A model generated the notes under the pieces. That model was not told the origin of the DNA, ran no database searches, and saw nothing but the letters and a program-made list of their open reading frames with translations. The translations under genes and the position numbers were made by a program. A DNA stretch of 64,000 bases, taken from positions 7,992,001-8,056,000 of the forward strand of contig NC_091093.1 of the NCBI RefSeq assembly GCF_024713975.1, in the 5' to 3' direction. The stretch's first letter is position 1. Every line of letters starts with the position of its first letter. The DNA is from Paralichthys olivaceus (Eukaryota; Chordata; Actinopteri; Pleuronectiformes; Paralichthyidae). Positions 1 through 27,770 of the stretch are shown one piece after another.

Positions 1-15351
<15,351 letters not shown>

Positions 15352-16841
15352 TATTTGAAATCACTCAAAGATACAAGTGAGACTGTGTGCTGTGAATACT
15401 GTTACTATGGTGGAACATGACTGTTCTGTTTTAAGAAGATGATGATGCAGAAATCAGCAGCAGCTGATGCGACAGTCACTATCTGTCTTCAATGAAAACA
15501 TATGTTTCTATGTTTGATTTGACCGTACTCACATTATATCACACATCCACACTGCAGCTCGACCGCAGGTCACTCAGCAGCTCCTCTGCAGCTGCTCAAC
15601 GTGTTCAGGAGCACCATGATATGATCGATGTTAACTTCCTTATCATCGATCATAACATGGTAACAGTTCATTCATTCTCTCCCACCAGTTGTCTCTGGCC
15701 CGTGCATAGTTTTAAAATGGAGACCTCAATCCAACAGGTGACATTACTCTTGAATGGAGATCTGAAAGTTTTATGCTCTGTGACAGCCAGGGGCTGACGG
15801 CATTATGTTCTTGGGTTGTCCTTCCCATTCTTACTGCTGGTTGGTGGTGGCATACAGGTAATTGTAGTTTAAATGTATACTTAAGTACTTCCTCTATGAT
15901 GGTGGCTCTCAAACTGAGTGTCGGTTCCTTCAGTGTTGAAAGGTCATTGCAAAAGAACCTGATATAACTATGTAACACTCCATCATCATCATCGTCTTGT
16001 GACGAGAGTGTGAACTGAGTGTGAACCGTTGATTTAAAGACGTGCGTCCTGCATCTGTCTCCTAATCTCTTCAAGGACTATAAATAATCTGCTGTGATCA
16101 TCTTTGGAGAGAGTGAGTGCTGTGAACAGGTGGTGAAGTGTCAGCGGAGCCTCATAGGTGTGAAGAGCTGTTTTAGTGTTAAGTCATTTTTAACTGTTCA
16201 CAGCACAGTTGGCTTCACCTCGCCACCTTTGCTCTGGTGTGTCCGCTTTCCTCCCTGTGCAGTGACTTACAGGCTGAGAGGAAACCAGCTTCCCTTTATT
16301 GACACTGTGTCTGCACCCTGTGATTCAGTTTAAACTCCTTCTACTCTCATCTGTTAGACTTTTGACAAACCCTGTCCTGTCTGTGTCTGCTGTCGCTGCA
16401 GCACAACAGTTGTTTGGGGCATAATCACATGAGATTCCTATGGATCTTAATGGCAGTGACAGGGTGGCAGCACTGGGCCTGGTTACATAAGCAAGGCAGT
16501 TTGTGCTCATGGCCAAGACTGTCCTGCTGTCAGGACCTATCATGCCAGCGCCGATTTACCATCTCGCCATGGCTGCAGCGCACGAGAGCGGCCTGCTGCA
16601 GAGAGACCACCCCCCCCCACCCTTCATACTCACACAGTTTGTCTCTTTGGCTCACTGGCAAAAAGTACAGCTCATTGGGTGTTCCGGGGAACATTTTTGG
16701 ATGTCGCCTGGCCGCCAAAAGACACCGCAGGGAGGCAAGGTTCCCAGGGGAGCTTAAAAGGAGCTTTGAGTTTAGATGGGATTTAAATAGGGAAGTTTTT
16801 ACTCAAGATATTAGACATTACAGTTGTGTGTCCTTTCAGGA

Positions 16842-16898
16842 ACTGCATCCTTCAGAGGACATACCGAGGATGCAGTCTACTTAGCCCACGTAGACTGC
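16842..16898. repeat. overlapping inverted repeats
   Basis: ACTGCATCC (16842-16850) pairs with GGATGCAGT (16868-16876). GCAGTCTAC (16872-16880) pairs with GTAGACTGC (16890-16898). The two stems share five bases, so they are mutually exclusive. This could be part of a foldback repeat. Confidence 0.6.
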
Positions 16899-17006
16899 CT
16901 CCTTCGTGGACCACTTAAATCGCGAAAGCTGAAACGAATTTGAGACGATCTGGTCTACGGAGGATTTGTGTGATCTGTGTCACCAGCTTGTCCCTGCCTT
17001 ACTGTT

Positions 17007-17032
17007 GTTGCCTAGCAACAGAGCTGACGTCA
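17007..17032. promoter_or_regulatory. X-box (RFX) plus CRE composite motif
   Basis: GTTGCCTAGCAAC at 17007-17019 fits the RFX X-box (two half-sites with a 1-base spacer), and a perfect CRE, TGACGTCA, follows at 17025-17032. The arrangement resembles the X1-X2 unit of MHC class II promoters, but no such gene is here. Function is unproven and the site may be part of a repeat. Confidence 0.4.
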
Positions 17033-18612
17033 GAAACATTGAGAAAGTTGGAAAAGCCTTGTTTGTTTGTTTTTTTTTTACATATTTACCATTTGGTTGT
17101 TTGGTTGAAGCGTGATACTCAAGCATTGGACATCTCGCCACTTACCACATCCCCTGAAGTGTAACAACTTATATTTGGACGTGATGACTTTTGAAGACAG
17201 AGGTCAAAGGTCATGGCATCCAGTCTCTTGTTCAAAGATGCTTTGTAGATGTCGTCTTGACAGAAACCTGGGATTCTCTCTCGTCCTCTGCAGCATCTGC
17301 CTCCATCTCACGACATTCTCTCTTTTACTTTCCACATTAACAGAACAGTGAACCATTATAATGTTATAAAATAGGATGAATTATGATAGTACATTTCAAA
17401 ATGTAAAGCCCAACTTGAGGTATCACCGTGACTGAGGCTTGTGATGACAGGAGGGAGAGTTAATGCACAGCTCGCTCGTCTGGACGGCTCGCTCCTCCGC
17501 TCACACTTAACTAATCCTGACAACCACACAGCTCCACATTCTTAGCAGGAGGATTGATGTGTTAATCAGCTTTTGATGAGTTATGGATCTGTGCTACTGA
17601 CGGCAGCCAGGCACGAGTTGACAGCAACAAATTAGCCTCTGAATTAATGTGATTATTCCAACACAATATTTTGGGGGGGTAAGTCTGAGGAAGATGCAGG
17701 GCGCTGCACATTTTTATAGAGGTGACATGTTGCATTGTCGTCCTGCTCATCAAGCCAGACCTGACACAGGTACATGTGTGACAGAATGAGGGTGTCGGCG
17801 TTCAGTATATTTATTCCTTTATTTAATTTTTACCTTCGGCCCTGGCATCATGTGCCTGTTGCTGAGTAACGTGATGGCTGATTTTCTTGACGCCACATGA
17901 CTCACCACAAACACACAAATCTGTGAGCTACGTCAGGCACACATCACCCAGCATTAACCTCAGCCTTATTTGAGGGAATTTCATTTTCTTTTCGCCAAGT
18001 ATCGCAGCGTCATTGCAGCACCCAATGCTTTATGTTCACGCTGATGGAAACTCACCATTAAAACCAGTTACACTGCAGAAACTGGATCTTACAATAAATG
18101 ATGGGGTCACGTCAGCAGCATTATTCCAGTTTAGCTGTTTCCCCCCTATCGTCCCCATATGCTAAGCTAAGCTAACTTGCTGGTGGTCAGAATGAGCGGT
18201 ATCATCCCATTAAATAAGTAAAACAGCAAACACGTCTGGGGGCTGAAGTCTGTGATGCAGCAGACTGCAGGGGAGAGTTACTGACACACACTGAGGGGTT
18301 TGTTTGTGCAGCCCCACCACTATTACTGAGTGACCGTGGGTGTTCTTCGTTTTCAGGTCATTGCAGTGACAGGGAGCAGCCGTGGAGCTGAAGGAAAAAA
18401 CATTGACGTTATCAGGCCAACGTGCACATGGCCTCAGTGACAGAGATCTCTTCAAAAGGACACATTTTGTAATTTTGTTGATGTGTTCAGTTACACAAGG
18501 CATCTATTGCGCTTCTGTCGTCCTGGGAGAGGGACCCCTCACATGTGGCTCTCTCTGGGGTTTCCACGTTTTTTTTTTCGCAAGTCAATAAGATTTTTGG
18601 GGTATTTTTTTC

Positions 18613-18706
18613 CTCACTCTTGTTGAGGGTTAAGGACAAAGGATGTTGCGCCATGTTAAACCCTTTGGGACAAATTGTAATTTGTAAATATGGGCTATAC
18701 AAATTG
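18613..18706 (+). repeat. dispersed repeat ending ATGGGCTATACAAAT, copy 2
   Basis: ACTCTTGTTGAGGGTTAAGG, then TTTGTAAATATGGGCTATAC, matches the copy at 8305-8407 block for block, without the TTGA tail. Confidence 0.65.
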
Positions 18707-19598
18707 GTCGGATGCTCTTTTCTTGCTGGATGTGCCACTCAACATCTCACTGAACAAACCATAAATGAGCTGTTTCCTGCTGCCAGTAGCTTCTATTTGG
18801 GGATATTTGCATAGATGTTTGCCTTTCAGTCATGAAAACCACTCTTTTCTCTTGTGTCATTTGCAATCAGGCCTAATTGTTCTGTGTCACAGCAGTAAAG
18901 TGATGTAGACACCTGAATCACATCCCTATTTGTCATGTACATGCAGAGTTTATTCCACTGCAGTGGCTCCATCTAACTGTCATCAGTTGTATCTGCCATG
19001 TTGACGTATTGACATATCTGGATTTTATTCTCACTCTTTTGTTTTTGACTTTCTGAGATTCAAGTGATATAATGAAGCATATGACTTTCAGTTGTACCAG
19101 CAACTCAGTGTGTGTTTTAATGTCAGGCGGCAGGAGGCATGACCTCGTACGCTGAGCTACTCCTCCGCAGAGCGACAGATTCAGACTGTACTGCAGAGAG
19201 AATAAATATCATTTAATTTAATGCAGGTACTATGAACTTTTTCTTTAAAAAAACTTTCTTGCACATATTGTATTTTACATTTGGTGCGTACTATTCAACA
19301 ATAGGAAAGGTTATTTTTTTCCCAGTTAAAACAATATTTACATGTGCAGTGAAATGGTTTTAAATGGTTGTTATAATTTCTCCTCTCCATATTATCTGTG
19401 TATAAAGATCACTTCCTCACAGCTTTGTGAAATGGATGAGGGAACAAAATCTTTGGATCTGCAGCCAAACTTAATATGAGGCTTCAGGTTCAGTTTTTTT
19501 CAACAAACCAGATGGAGATCTTCCAAAATCATCTTTTTATTAGCAGTTTGTGTTTTCATGGACTGTGGCTCCTGGCTCAGCTACAGCTGAGGAATAGG

Positions 19599-19600
<2 letters not shown>

Positions 19601-19648
<48 letters not shown>
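19601..19648. repeat. (CA)n microsatellite, 48 bp
   Basis: Uninterrupted CA dinucleotide run. Confidence 0.97.
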
Positions 19649-19652
<4 letters not shown>

Positions 19653-19865
19653 AGTGATGACACCACATACTAAAGGTTCACAGGCACACTAGCAGCTCTG
19701 TGAGGCTCAGGCACAGCAGTGCATTGAGCTAAATGTGAACATCAGCATATTGTTTGTTTGCTGATAGACCAGAAATGTCAGCCTCATGGTGGTGTTAAAT
19801 GAAAAGTCAGGGGGGAGTCAGTGGTATTAATCATCTTCTGAGGACAATGAACGTCTCTACAATTG

Positions 19866-20168
19866 TTACTTCTACCAAGAAGGTATTGTTTTCATCGGCA
19901 TTTGTCTGTTTGACAGTCAGTTAGTAGCATTTCACAAAAACTACAGCACAGGTTACCATGAAACCTGGTGGATGGATGTGGTATGAGTCTGGGAAGAACT
20001 CCTTGCCTTTTGGTGTGGACCCAGAAAGATCCAGGAAATATTTTTCACTTTCTTTTACACCATTTTCAGAGGAAATTTAGGGGACTGTTATCTTTGACCA
20101 TGTACAGTTTGGTGCAGCTTGAATTAACAGGGACTGTTGGGCCTTGGCGGAGGAATGCACTCTACTGA
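19866..20168 (-). repeat. dispersed repeat, near-complete inverted copy
   Basis: Ends GTTGGGCCTTGGCGGAGGAA, the reverse complement of the start of the 4934 copy. Internal blocks (CATGAAACCTGGTGGATGG, GGTGTGGACCCAGAAAGATC) are typical of this fish family as I remember it. It is probably a non-autonomous element. Confidence 0.6.
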
Positions 20169-22207
20169 TTTCTATAGCTGGTGATATTTGTCTGGATCAA
20201 AGTGGTGGACAATCCAACACATGACCATTTCCAATCAGAGTCACAGTCCTTAGATTATGGCAAATGATAACGGGACTATATTTATCTATAGCACTATAAC
20301 ATGCTGTGCACACCATGCAAACACTGCCGGTATATATGTCAGCAGCAAATGGCCCAAGGACACTTTATGATTATGGTGATGAGATGCAGACAACAGTGCT
20401 CAAAATCACTTCACCACAGCCGAGAATAACCAGCCACGAGTGCACAATAAGTTGTCTGGAGTTCATGCCTGGTTAGAAAGCAGCAAAGCAACAAAAGCTG
20501 TACATCATGAGCATGCTCACACAATGAATTGTTGTATTATTGTAGTCAGAAAGCAGTTTGAATTATTAAAGCTGGAGGTTGAATCTGGTTCTTAAGAATC
20601 CCTGGTGTCCCGCTGCCAATCAAAGCTCCAGCTGTGGGCCACACAGTGGGTTTTGTGAGCTGGAGGCAGATAACACACGGGTTGTGTCCGACAGCGGAAC
20701 TGGCAGATGAGAGTGTGCAGCAGTGATGCCATAACGAAACGTAATGTGAACCGGTATGCGTCTCCTCCACTGGCCCACCCTCGCTGTGTCTCACTCTGAG
20801 AGTCGGTGGTGGCTCACAGACAGAGGGAGGCTGGAGAAGGAGGATAACAACCACAACAAAGGCAAGTCTTGTCCGCTGAGCTGCACATAAACAGTCCCCG
20901 CTGCCTGTGACGTTACACCAGCCTGCTTTCTGAACCTCCTCTTTAAATAACCCAAAAGTTGCCCCGCAGTGTTCAAAGTCAATGTTCATTTGACTTTGTG
21001 AAATATCAAGGTTCCCTGAGTCGCAGAGAACATGTTTTCTGCACCGCTTGTCAGCATGAATTTGCATTTTGCTCTTGACATTTCACCTCCTCCCTGCCCC
21101 GGGCCCCTGGCCTGCTGGTCACCGGCGGGGGGAACTGTGCCAACACACATTTCAATGAGGAGAGGGTGAAGGGCCCCGCGGCCCCTGGGAGCCACCATTA
21201 TGATACCACTGTATCCATGTAGGAACTTTCCTTCGCACGTTATCCTCTTCACTGTAGCAAGTTAAGAGAGGAAAAAACTGTAAATCTGCACCCGTAGAAA
21301 AAAACAACTTTACAGTTTTATGGCCTTTTTTTTTTTTTTTAAATCCCAAGATTTCGAGAATAGTGTGTTGAATAAGATCATAGACTCAGAACAGATTTAG
21401 TGTCTAGCACAATCTACTCAAAGTCAAAGAATCCCCCTTCAATATGTAGCCTAAAATAATGACTTTGTTCTTGTCAATTTATGTACCATAATATTATGAC
21501 TTTATTCCTGTAAATTACAACTTAAATTATCTTCACATAACTTCTTGCAAAGCTGCAATTTTTCTTTCCTTTTTGCCTGACCTGAATACTCTGCATCAGA
21601 GAAGAATTTGATATCATCCAATCTAAGTGTTGTGGGTGATCCCTTTAAAGCTGCTCTAATCAATAATTTCATATTAACAATGAAACAGATTGTTTACATA
21701 TGAGATGTGTTGCTAATATTTGGAACTGTGGCTCAACTTCCGCTTATATCAATGGAGATTTGTAGCATTTGTATTTGACTGTTTTGGTCTCAGAGGCTGC
21801 AGCGTTTTTCTTCAGCCACATTGGTTTTTATTGACCTGGTTTTCTGGGCACAGCTGCTTCACTGAAAATCTCTGATCAACCTACTGTACGCTAAATGCCA
21901 AACAGCCAACGTTAACATCCTGTGTTGATGAATATATTGGATCATTTAGCAGCTTGACATTTCTCGAAATAAATCGGAGACCAAAATAAAATGTAGCCTT
22001 TTGCCAAACCAGGGTTTTGAAATTCAAACCTTTTTTTTCCAAAGACGACTCGATGCCATTTGGAGACTCAACTGTGTAAAGCTAGAAAAATGATTTAAGC
22101 CTGGCAGATGATGTTAGGTTGGATAACATTAACAGTGTTGACACCTAAGACTCGTCATGCTGTCATTCAGCAGTAGGAGTTGGTTATCACTTTCTATAGA
22201 CAAGCGA

Positions 22208-22242
22208 CAGGCTGTGTGGCAGGCTGTGTGGCAGGCTGTGTG
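22208..22242. repeat. 12-bp tandem triplication
   Basis: CAGGCTGTGTGG occurs at 22208-22219 and 22220-22231, and with a last-base change at 22232-22242. Confidence 0.9.
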
Positions 22243-23079
22243 AGTGGATAATATTTATTTTGAGAATGCTAAACTTTACGCCGCACCGCACCATAAAATA
22301 ACCTGATATTATCATGTGGGACTTTCTATAAGTCATTGCATACAGGGGAGTCAGCATTCACAGGCAGAAGTGGGAACAGCCACAGAGAGTCAGTGTCCAT
22401 TCTGACATGGCCGGTGTGACAGTTGTAGAGATGTAATGATTAACGGAAGAGGAGGAGGCGTCTGAACATTTCCTGTCTCTGGAAACCAAAATAAATGTTC
22501 TGTCTCACAAATGAGCCGGGCTTTGTATCGGCGACGCATAGCGAGCATCCGCGGAGGACAGACTCTAAACTGTTGTGACACATGAGGAGCTGCAGCCAAC
22601 CATGAGTAATGTTAAGGTTCATGAAATGCCTTGTAGACTCCTAATAAAACCCGCGCAGTCAAAGGCTTGTCACAACGACACGTTCACAGCCACATTCTTG
22701 GACTGTGGGGGTTTTTGGGAGATGTGGTTAATTGAAGGTTTGCCTGAGAGCACATTATCACACCCCTGCAGCAACATTTCTTCGGTTCTGGGTTATTTAG
22801 TCTCAGGAAGGTAACATAAATATTAGCTTACAGTTGCTTTTCCTTTAACAAGCAAGGACCGATCCCCCATTCGTGATTTAAGTTTGAGCGGAAATTGATA
22901 TATTGGATGTTGAGGAGAAATGAATGGATGTTATGTGAAGTGGTCGAATTGAACATGTGATTGGCTGGTGTGGGAGGATGCACTGGTGACAGGGCAGAGG
23001 GATACTCAGTGTGAGGGTTCTCAGGCATCAATCCCCCCTCCTTCCCCAGACAGTAACAGGTATGCAAGAGGTATGCACC

Positions 23080-23670
23080 AAATATGGTTGAGCGAGGAGG
23101 AGAGGATGAATGGATGATGGATAAAGTGGTATGTGAAGGGATGAGGGAAGGAGGATGAAAAGATGAGAGGAGGAACAAGGGAAAGAGGCTGGATGAATGA
23201 GGGAAGAGAAGATGAAGGGCCGGTGGAAGGAGAATAAATGGGTGAGGGTAGGGAGGAGGGAAGAGAGGATGAAGGGCCGGTGGAAGGAGAATAAATGGGT
23301 GAGGGTAGGGAGGAGGGAAGAGAGGATGAAGGGATGTGGGAGGAGAAGAGGAAGGGATGAGAGAAGAGAGGATGAAGGGATGAAGGTAGGGATGATGGAA
23401 GGAGAATGAAAGGATTAGGGGAGGAACAAGGGAAAGAGAATGGATGGATGTGGGAGGAAAAGATGAAGGGATGATGGAAGAGAGGATGAAGGGATGTGGG
23501 TAGGGGGATGAGGGAAGGAGGATAAATGGACGAGGGATAAAGTGGTATGTGTAGGGATGATGGAAGGTGAATGAATGGATGAGGGGAGGAACAAGGGATG
23601 TGGGAGGAGCAGATGGAGGTATAAGGAAAAGAAGGATGAAGGGAAAGGGTGAATCTGAGACAAATGGAGT
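23080..23670. repeat. purine-rich minisatellite array
   Basis: Tandem imperfect copies built from GGGA, GGATGAA and AATGGATGAGG words. Two adjacent 57-bp units, 23201-23257 and 23258-23314, differ by only one base. Strand asymmetry gives long proline/serine-rich frames on the minus strand that are artefacts. Confidence 0.85.
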
Positions 23671-24632
23671 GGGATGGGTTGAACAGGTAAATGTCGGCCT
23701 GAGGTGTGGTTGAGGTGCTGCTCCTGAGCTTAGTCATCTAGTTAACTTGATTTTTATGAGGACGGCTTTGAGGAAAACAAAGCCTCAGTCTGCCCACCCA
23801 GAGAGTACAGCTGAGATTTATCTTGAAGCCTGGCACAGAGCTGGGGGGGGGGGGTAGTCGGGACACAGATGAGGGCTAGAAGTCTGCGCAGGCTTGGTGA
23901 CCAGGCCTTCTTAGAAACACAGGAGCTAATGAGTGCAGCCAGAAGTCAGTGTGTGGCTGAGCAGCTTCAGCTCCACGGCTCAGACCACCCTACAGAAGCT
24001 GTGCCAAGAAAAGAAATAAAAACTGAAAGGGGGAAGGAGTGGCTCATGGCTCACCGAGTACAACAAACACGACAAGGTTTGTCTTGGAGATTACAGATAT
24101 AAGGGCAGGAAAGCATGTCTCCAAATAGCTGTGTGTGTTTCCTGCTCTGTGTGTGTGAGTGATGTAACAGCCTCTCTACCGTGGGCAGGAATGACCCCGG
24201 GCCGCTCCGAGCACATTCACATTAATTAAGTTGATGCATTGTGGCAACTCACATGTGAGCAGACATGTATAATCACATAGCCGCAGCAAAGCAAGCTGTT
24301 AGCAAGCGCACGCGTTCTCCGTGATGGCCGGGCACAAGGCGGCACACAGCGGTGCCGTTTGGATGAGGAGCGCAAGAAAGCTCGTGTTAACGTGGACGAC
24401 GCTGCTGTGTAGGTCTGACATGAACTATAGACTCAGGGCAGAGCTTGACCCTTTCACTCCGTCCCTTTGTGTTCTCAGGTTAACGGATCACTGCCTCAGT
24501 AGCTCATGATTGCTGATGTATTCCTGTGCTGCCTCCTGGGCCGTAATGCTGGAAAGTGGGATGATGTGACCATTACATGAAGCAGCTATTTAAAATCAGC
24601 ATGCTGATCATTACAGCGTGCTACCAACACTG

Positions 24633-24685
24633 CAGGTGTGTGTGTGTGTATGTGTGGTTTTGTGTGTGTGTGTGTGTGTGTGTGT
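24633..24685. repeat. interrupted (GT)n microsatellite
   Basis: Two GT runs separated by TATGTGTGGTTT. Confidence 0.9.
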
Positions 24686-26356
24686 ACTTTTACATTTGAG
24701 AATTGAGAAAATTCTATTGAAATCCTGTTTATGCATATATAAATGCTACTACCTTCTAACACATGTTAGGACTGGAAGGAGTCTAATAGTAGAACACAAG
24801 ACCTGATACATAATTTGAGATTCATGACGTGTGTGGATTGGTGGAGACCAGAGAAGCAACCAGAGGCCCCACCCACCCAGCCAGCAGCAGCACACAGTCA
24901 GGAAGAACCAGACTCCATAATCCTTACAATTAAAAAAACAACTGTTTCTTTTATTATTGACAAATCTATATAATCTAATCTCCTAACAAATACAGAAATC
25001 TCTGTCTGTCATTTTTCGGAATCTGCATTTCTGAGGACTTGAGGAAGTGCAGTCTCCTCTATGAATTATAATCTGACTAATGTGGGTTTTGGAGCCAAGG
25101 CCAATACTGATGTCTGAGGATAAAAATCTTCTGGTGCTGATATATAGGTCAATATAATTATAGAAAATCATTCCGATAAGATTTCATAATAAAAGCTATA
25201 TTACAAAGACATGTAATCGTAATGTCAGGTTTTAGTCAATTAAAAGCAAAGACAAATAGAACCAAATAGAACTTGTATTAAGAAAATGTACAAAACAAAC
25301 ATATGTGCACTCTTTATTCTGTAAAATAAAAGTTTTTATATCGATGCATATCAGCAGACTAACACAGATACTGATATGTACATAATAAACTACATGGTCG
25401 TGCTCTGCTGTGAACAATTCTCATGACCCCAAACCCCAAAACTGCAAAAGTATAATTTAACCTCTGCTGTATTTTATTAACTGTCACATCTAAACCTGTG
25501 CTTAGTGATGTCTGCTGCTGCTGTGGGACGTCAGATGGTTGAGTGGTTTGGACCGGCTGCCGTCTGACCCTGGATCCGCTGATAGCAGCGAGCTCAGTGC
25601 GCTGATACACTTTATGTAAGAATTACGTGCAAACCTTTGTTGTTCATGCAGCCAGGGGCCAATATGACATCACTGCTGCCGTGTTCCTGCAGCCGCTCTG
25701 CTCCGGATCATTCCTGCACAACTCTGACGTTTTGGTTCAGCGAGTGTCAGGACTTCATTCCTGCTCAGTCTGATGTAATGAGGAACTAGTCCCTTTAATA
25801 TACATTAGCTCACTGAGACTGATATAGTGAGCTGTGAAACCTAAACAGGATCTAATCTACACTGCATGGCTACATTTTTGACCAAGGTGAATGACTCACT
25901 ATCACTGGCTTCAGATTTGTATTAGTGGCATGTTTAGTCTGTGCTTAAGCATTTCCCCTTTCTGCTGAGCCTCAGCTTTACAGCTTCCTGCCTCAGTCCG
26001 AGCTGGATTACTCATCAGTCCCCACACACAGACGTGGGCAGCGTCGTCGAGCGTGACTCACATGGCTCTTAAGAGCGTCGATTTTAGCACCGCACTGCTT
26101 AACAAAGAGGCGGAGGCATTATCTGTGGCCGAGGTGAAAACCTTGAAAGATGTTTGTGACTTACAAAAGATTCCTTTAGTCAGTATATGAATGATAGAAT
26201 CATCTAAGTCGCCACAGATGTACAGCACCACCTAACCACACATTCATACCTCAACAATGACAGGTACCCAATACACATCCTCTCCAGTGGGCAGATAACA
26301 GCACCACCAGAGGGGTTGCATGTATTCTTGCTCAAGAGCACTTCAGGAGAGATTGT

Positions 26357-26862
26357 TTAAAGGGATAGTTTACAGAAAAATGCACTCATAGTCTACTCAC
26401 CACTAGGGCGATGGAGGGGTGGGTGAAGTGTTTGAGTCCACAAAACACTTTAGGAGTTTCAGGTGTAAACAGTGTTGCAGCCAAATATAATACAGTTGAA
26501 GTAACTGGTGACTGTCATCCAAGTGCCCGTAAGCCCTGACATTGTATGAACATGAACGTGGCTCCAGAGGACATTTAGACTAAAAACACAATATAAATTA
26601 CACCATTCTGAATTGAATATGAATGTTGGCGCTAACAGACACTTGGATGACACCACAGGAGCAGTATGGAGGAATTTTATGTTGTTTTACGTTTGAAGGA
26701 GACCCCAGTTACTTCAATTGTATTGGATTTGGCTGCAACGCTGTTTGCCCCTGAAACTCCAAAATGTTTTTTTGGACTCAAACACTTCAATCACAGCTCT
26801 ATCAACATAGTGGTGAGTAGATAATCAGTGAATTTTCATTTTACGGTGAACTATCCCTTTAA
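26357..26862. mobile_element. foldback MITE-type DNA transposon with TTAA ends
   Basis: About 506 bp. The left end TTAAAGGGATAGTTTAC and right end GAACTATCCCTTTAA are inverted, and similarity between the arms continues for roughly 165 bp (for example GTGTTTGAGTCCA and its complement, TTGCAGCCAAAT and its complement, GAAGTAACTGG and its complement). A TTAA at each edge fits a TTAA target duplication as in piggyBac- or Kolobok-type elements. No transposase is present, so it is non-autonomous. Confidence 0.8.
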
Positions 26863-27609
26863 GGGTTAAAAAACATGCTTTCAGCAACTCTAGATTTAAA
26901 TTTGCCATGTACCAATCAAAATTAGGCTTTATGTTCATATTCAAGTCCATCTTTGACTTCCTTGTCAGCATTTTTTCTGTTAGATCAAAAAAAAAAAATT
27001 GCTGCTTCATTACAGGAGGACTTCCCTTAAAATGCATTGTCATCTTCAGTGTCCCATTTTTCCCCAGCAAGAAGTACAAATACAAGCTCAGTGCACTTGT
27101 TAGTGTTTAAAATCCTTTTAGTGGTGCCTCAGTAAATAAATCAAATACCTGCCTCTTCCTTCAAACTGTGTGTCATCCTTTCTGCTTTTGTGCCATATGA
27201 ACAATTTGCACATGAAGCAGGATGGCAGGAGGTGGATCAGATTTACACCTGAGGACCGCTGAGAGAAAAACAGCGAGAAATAGAAGGAGAGACTGTCTAT
27301 TATCTTAAGGGATATGTGGGAAGAAAGGCTGTGAAAGCTCTGCTGCTGTTAGTCACATTACACAGGTATGAACAAGTAAAATGTGCATGATAATATTATA
27401 AAACAGAAAAAAGATAGAACAAACACGCCAGTGCAGAGGAGAGTCACACAATGTATGTGATATAGAAGTATAGCATGATAAAGGATTTCCTCTAACCGAC
27501 CTACCTGCCCGAACTCTCACTTCTCATGACCAGAGTTTTCAGCCAGAGAGACACACACCACTGGATCACAGACGATGGTCAGAAGTTAGTGAGGGAGTCA
27601 CTTCAAGAT

Positions 27610-27770
27610 GTTTTCTAGCAGTTGTCAGTCACTGCACGTTCATGTGTTTTGGGAACATGAGGGGGCTGAGACGAGGGGGCTGATGAGAGGGGGTGGGAAG
27701 AATGCATTTTTTCAAAGTGGAGCATGCTCTTATTAGATCTTCCAGGATTACCAACCCTAGCTTTATTTGC
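27610..27770 (+). repeat. dispersed repeat (CACTGCACGTTCATGTG), copy 1
   Basis: CAGTTGTCAGTCACTGCACG, GGGGGCTGATGAGAGGGGGT and CCAGGATTACCAACCCTAGC align in order with 37755-37885 in the same orientation. Confidence 0.7.

Noticed and set aside
16604..16625. GACCACCC as a possible GLI site
   Set aside because: One base from the consensus inside a C run and far from the Hedgehog-pathway genes; expected by chance.
20546..21067. 173-residue minus-strand frame
   Set aside because: No recognisable domain, not embedded between good splice sites, composition like surrounding intergenic DNA.
23021..23737. 238-residue minus-strand frame rich in proline, serine and histidine
   Set aside because: Translation of a purine-rich minisatellite; codons follow the repeat unit.
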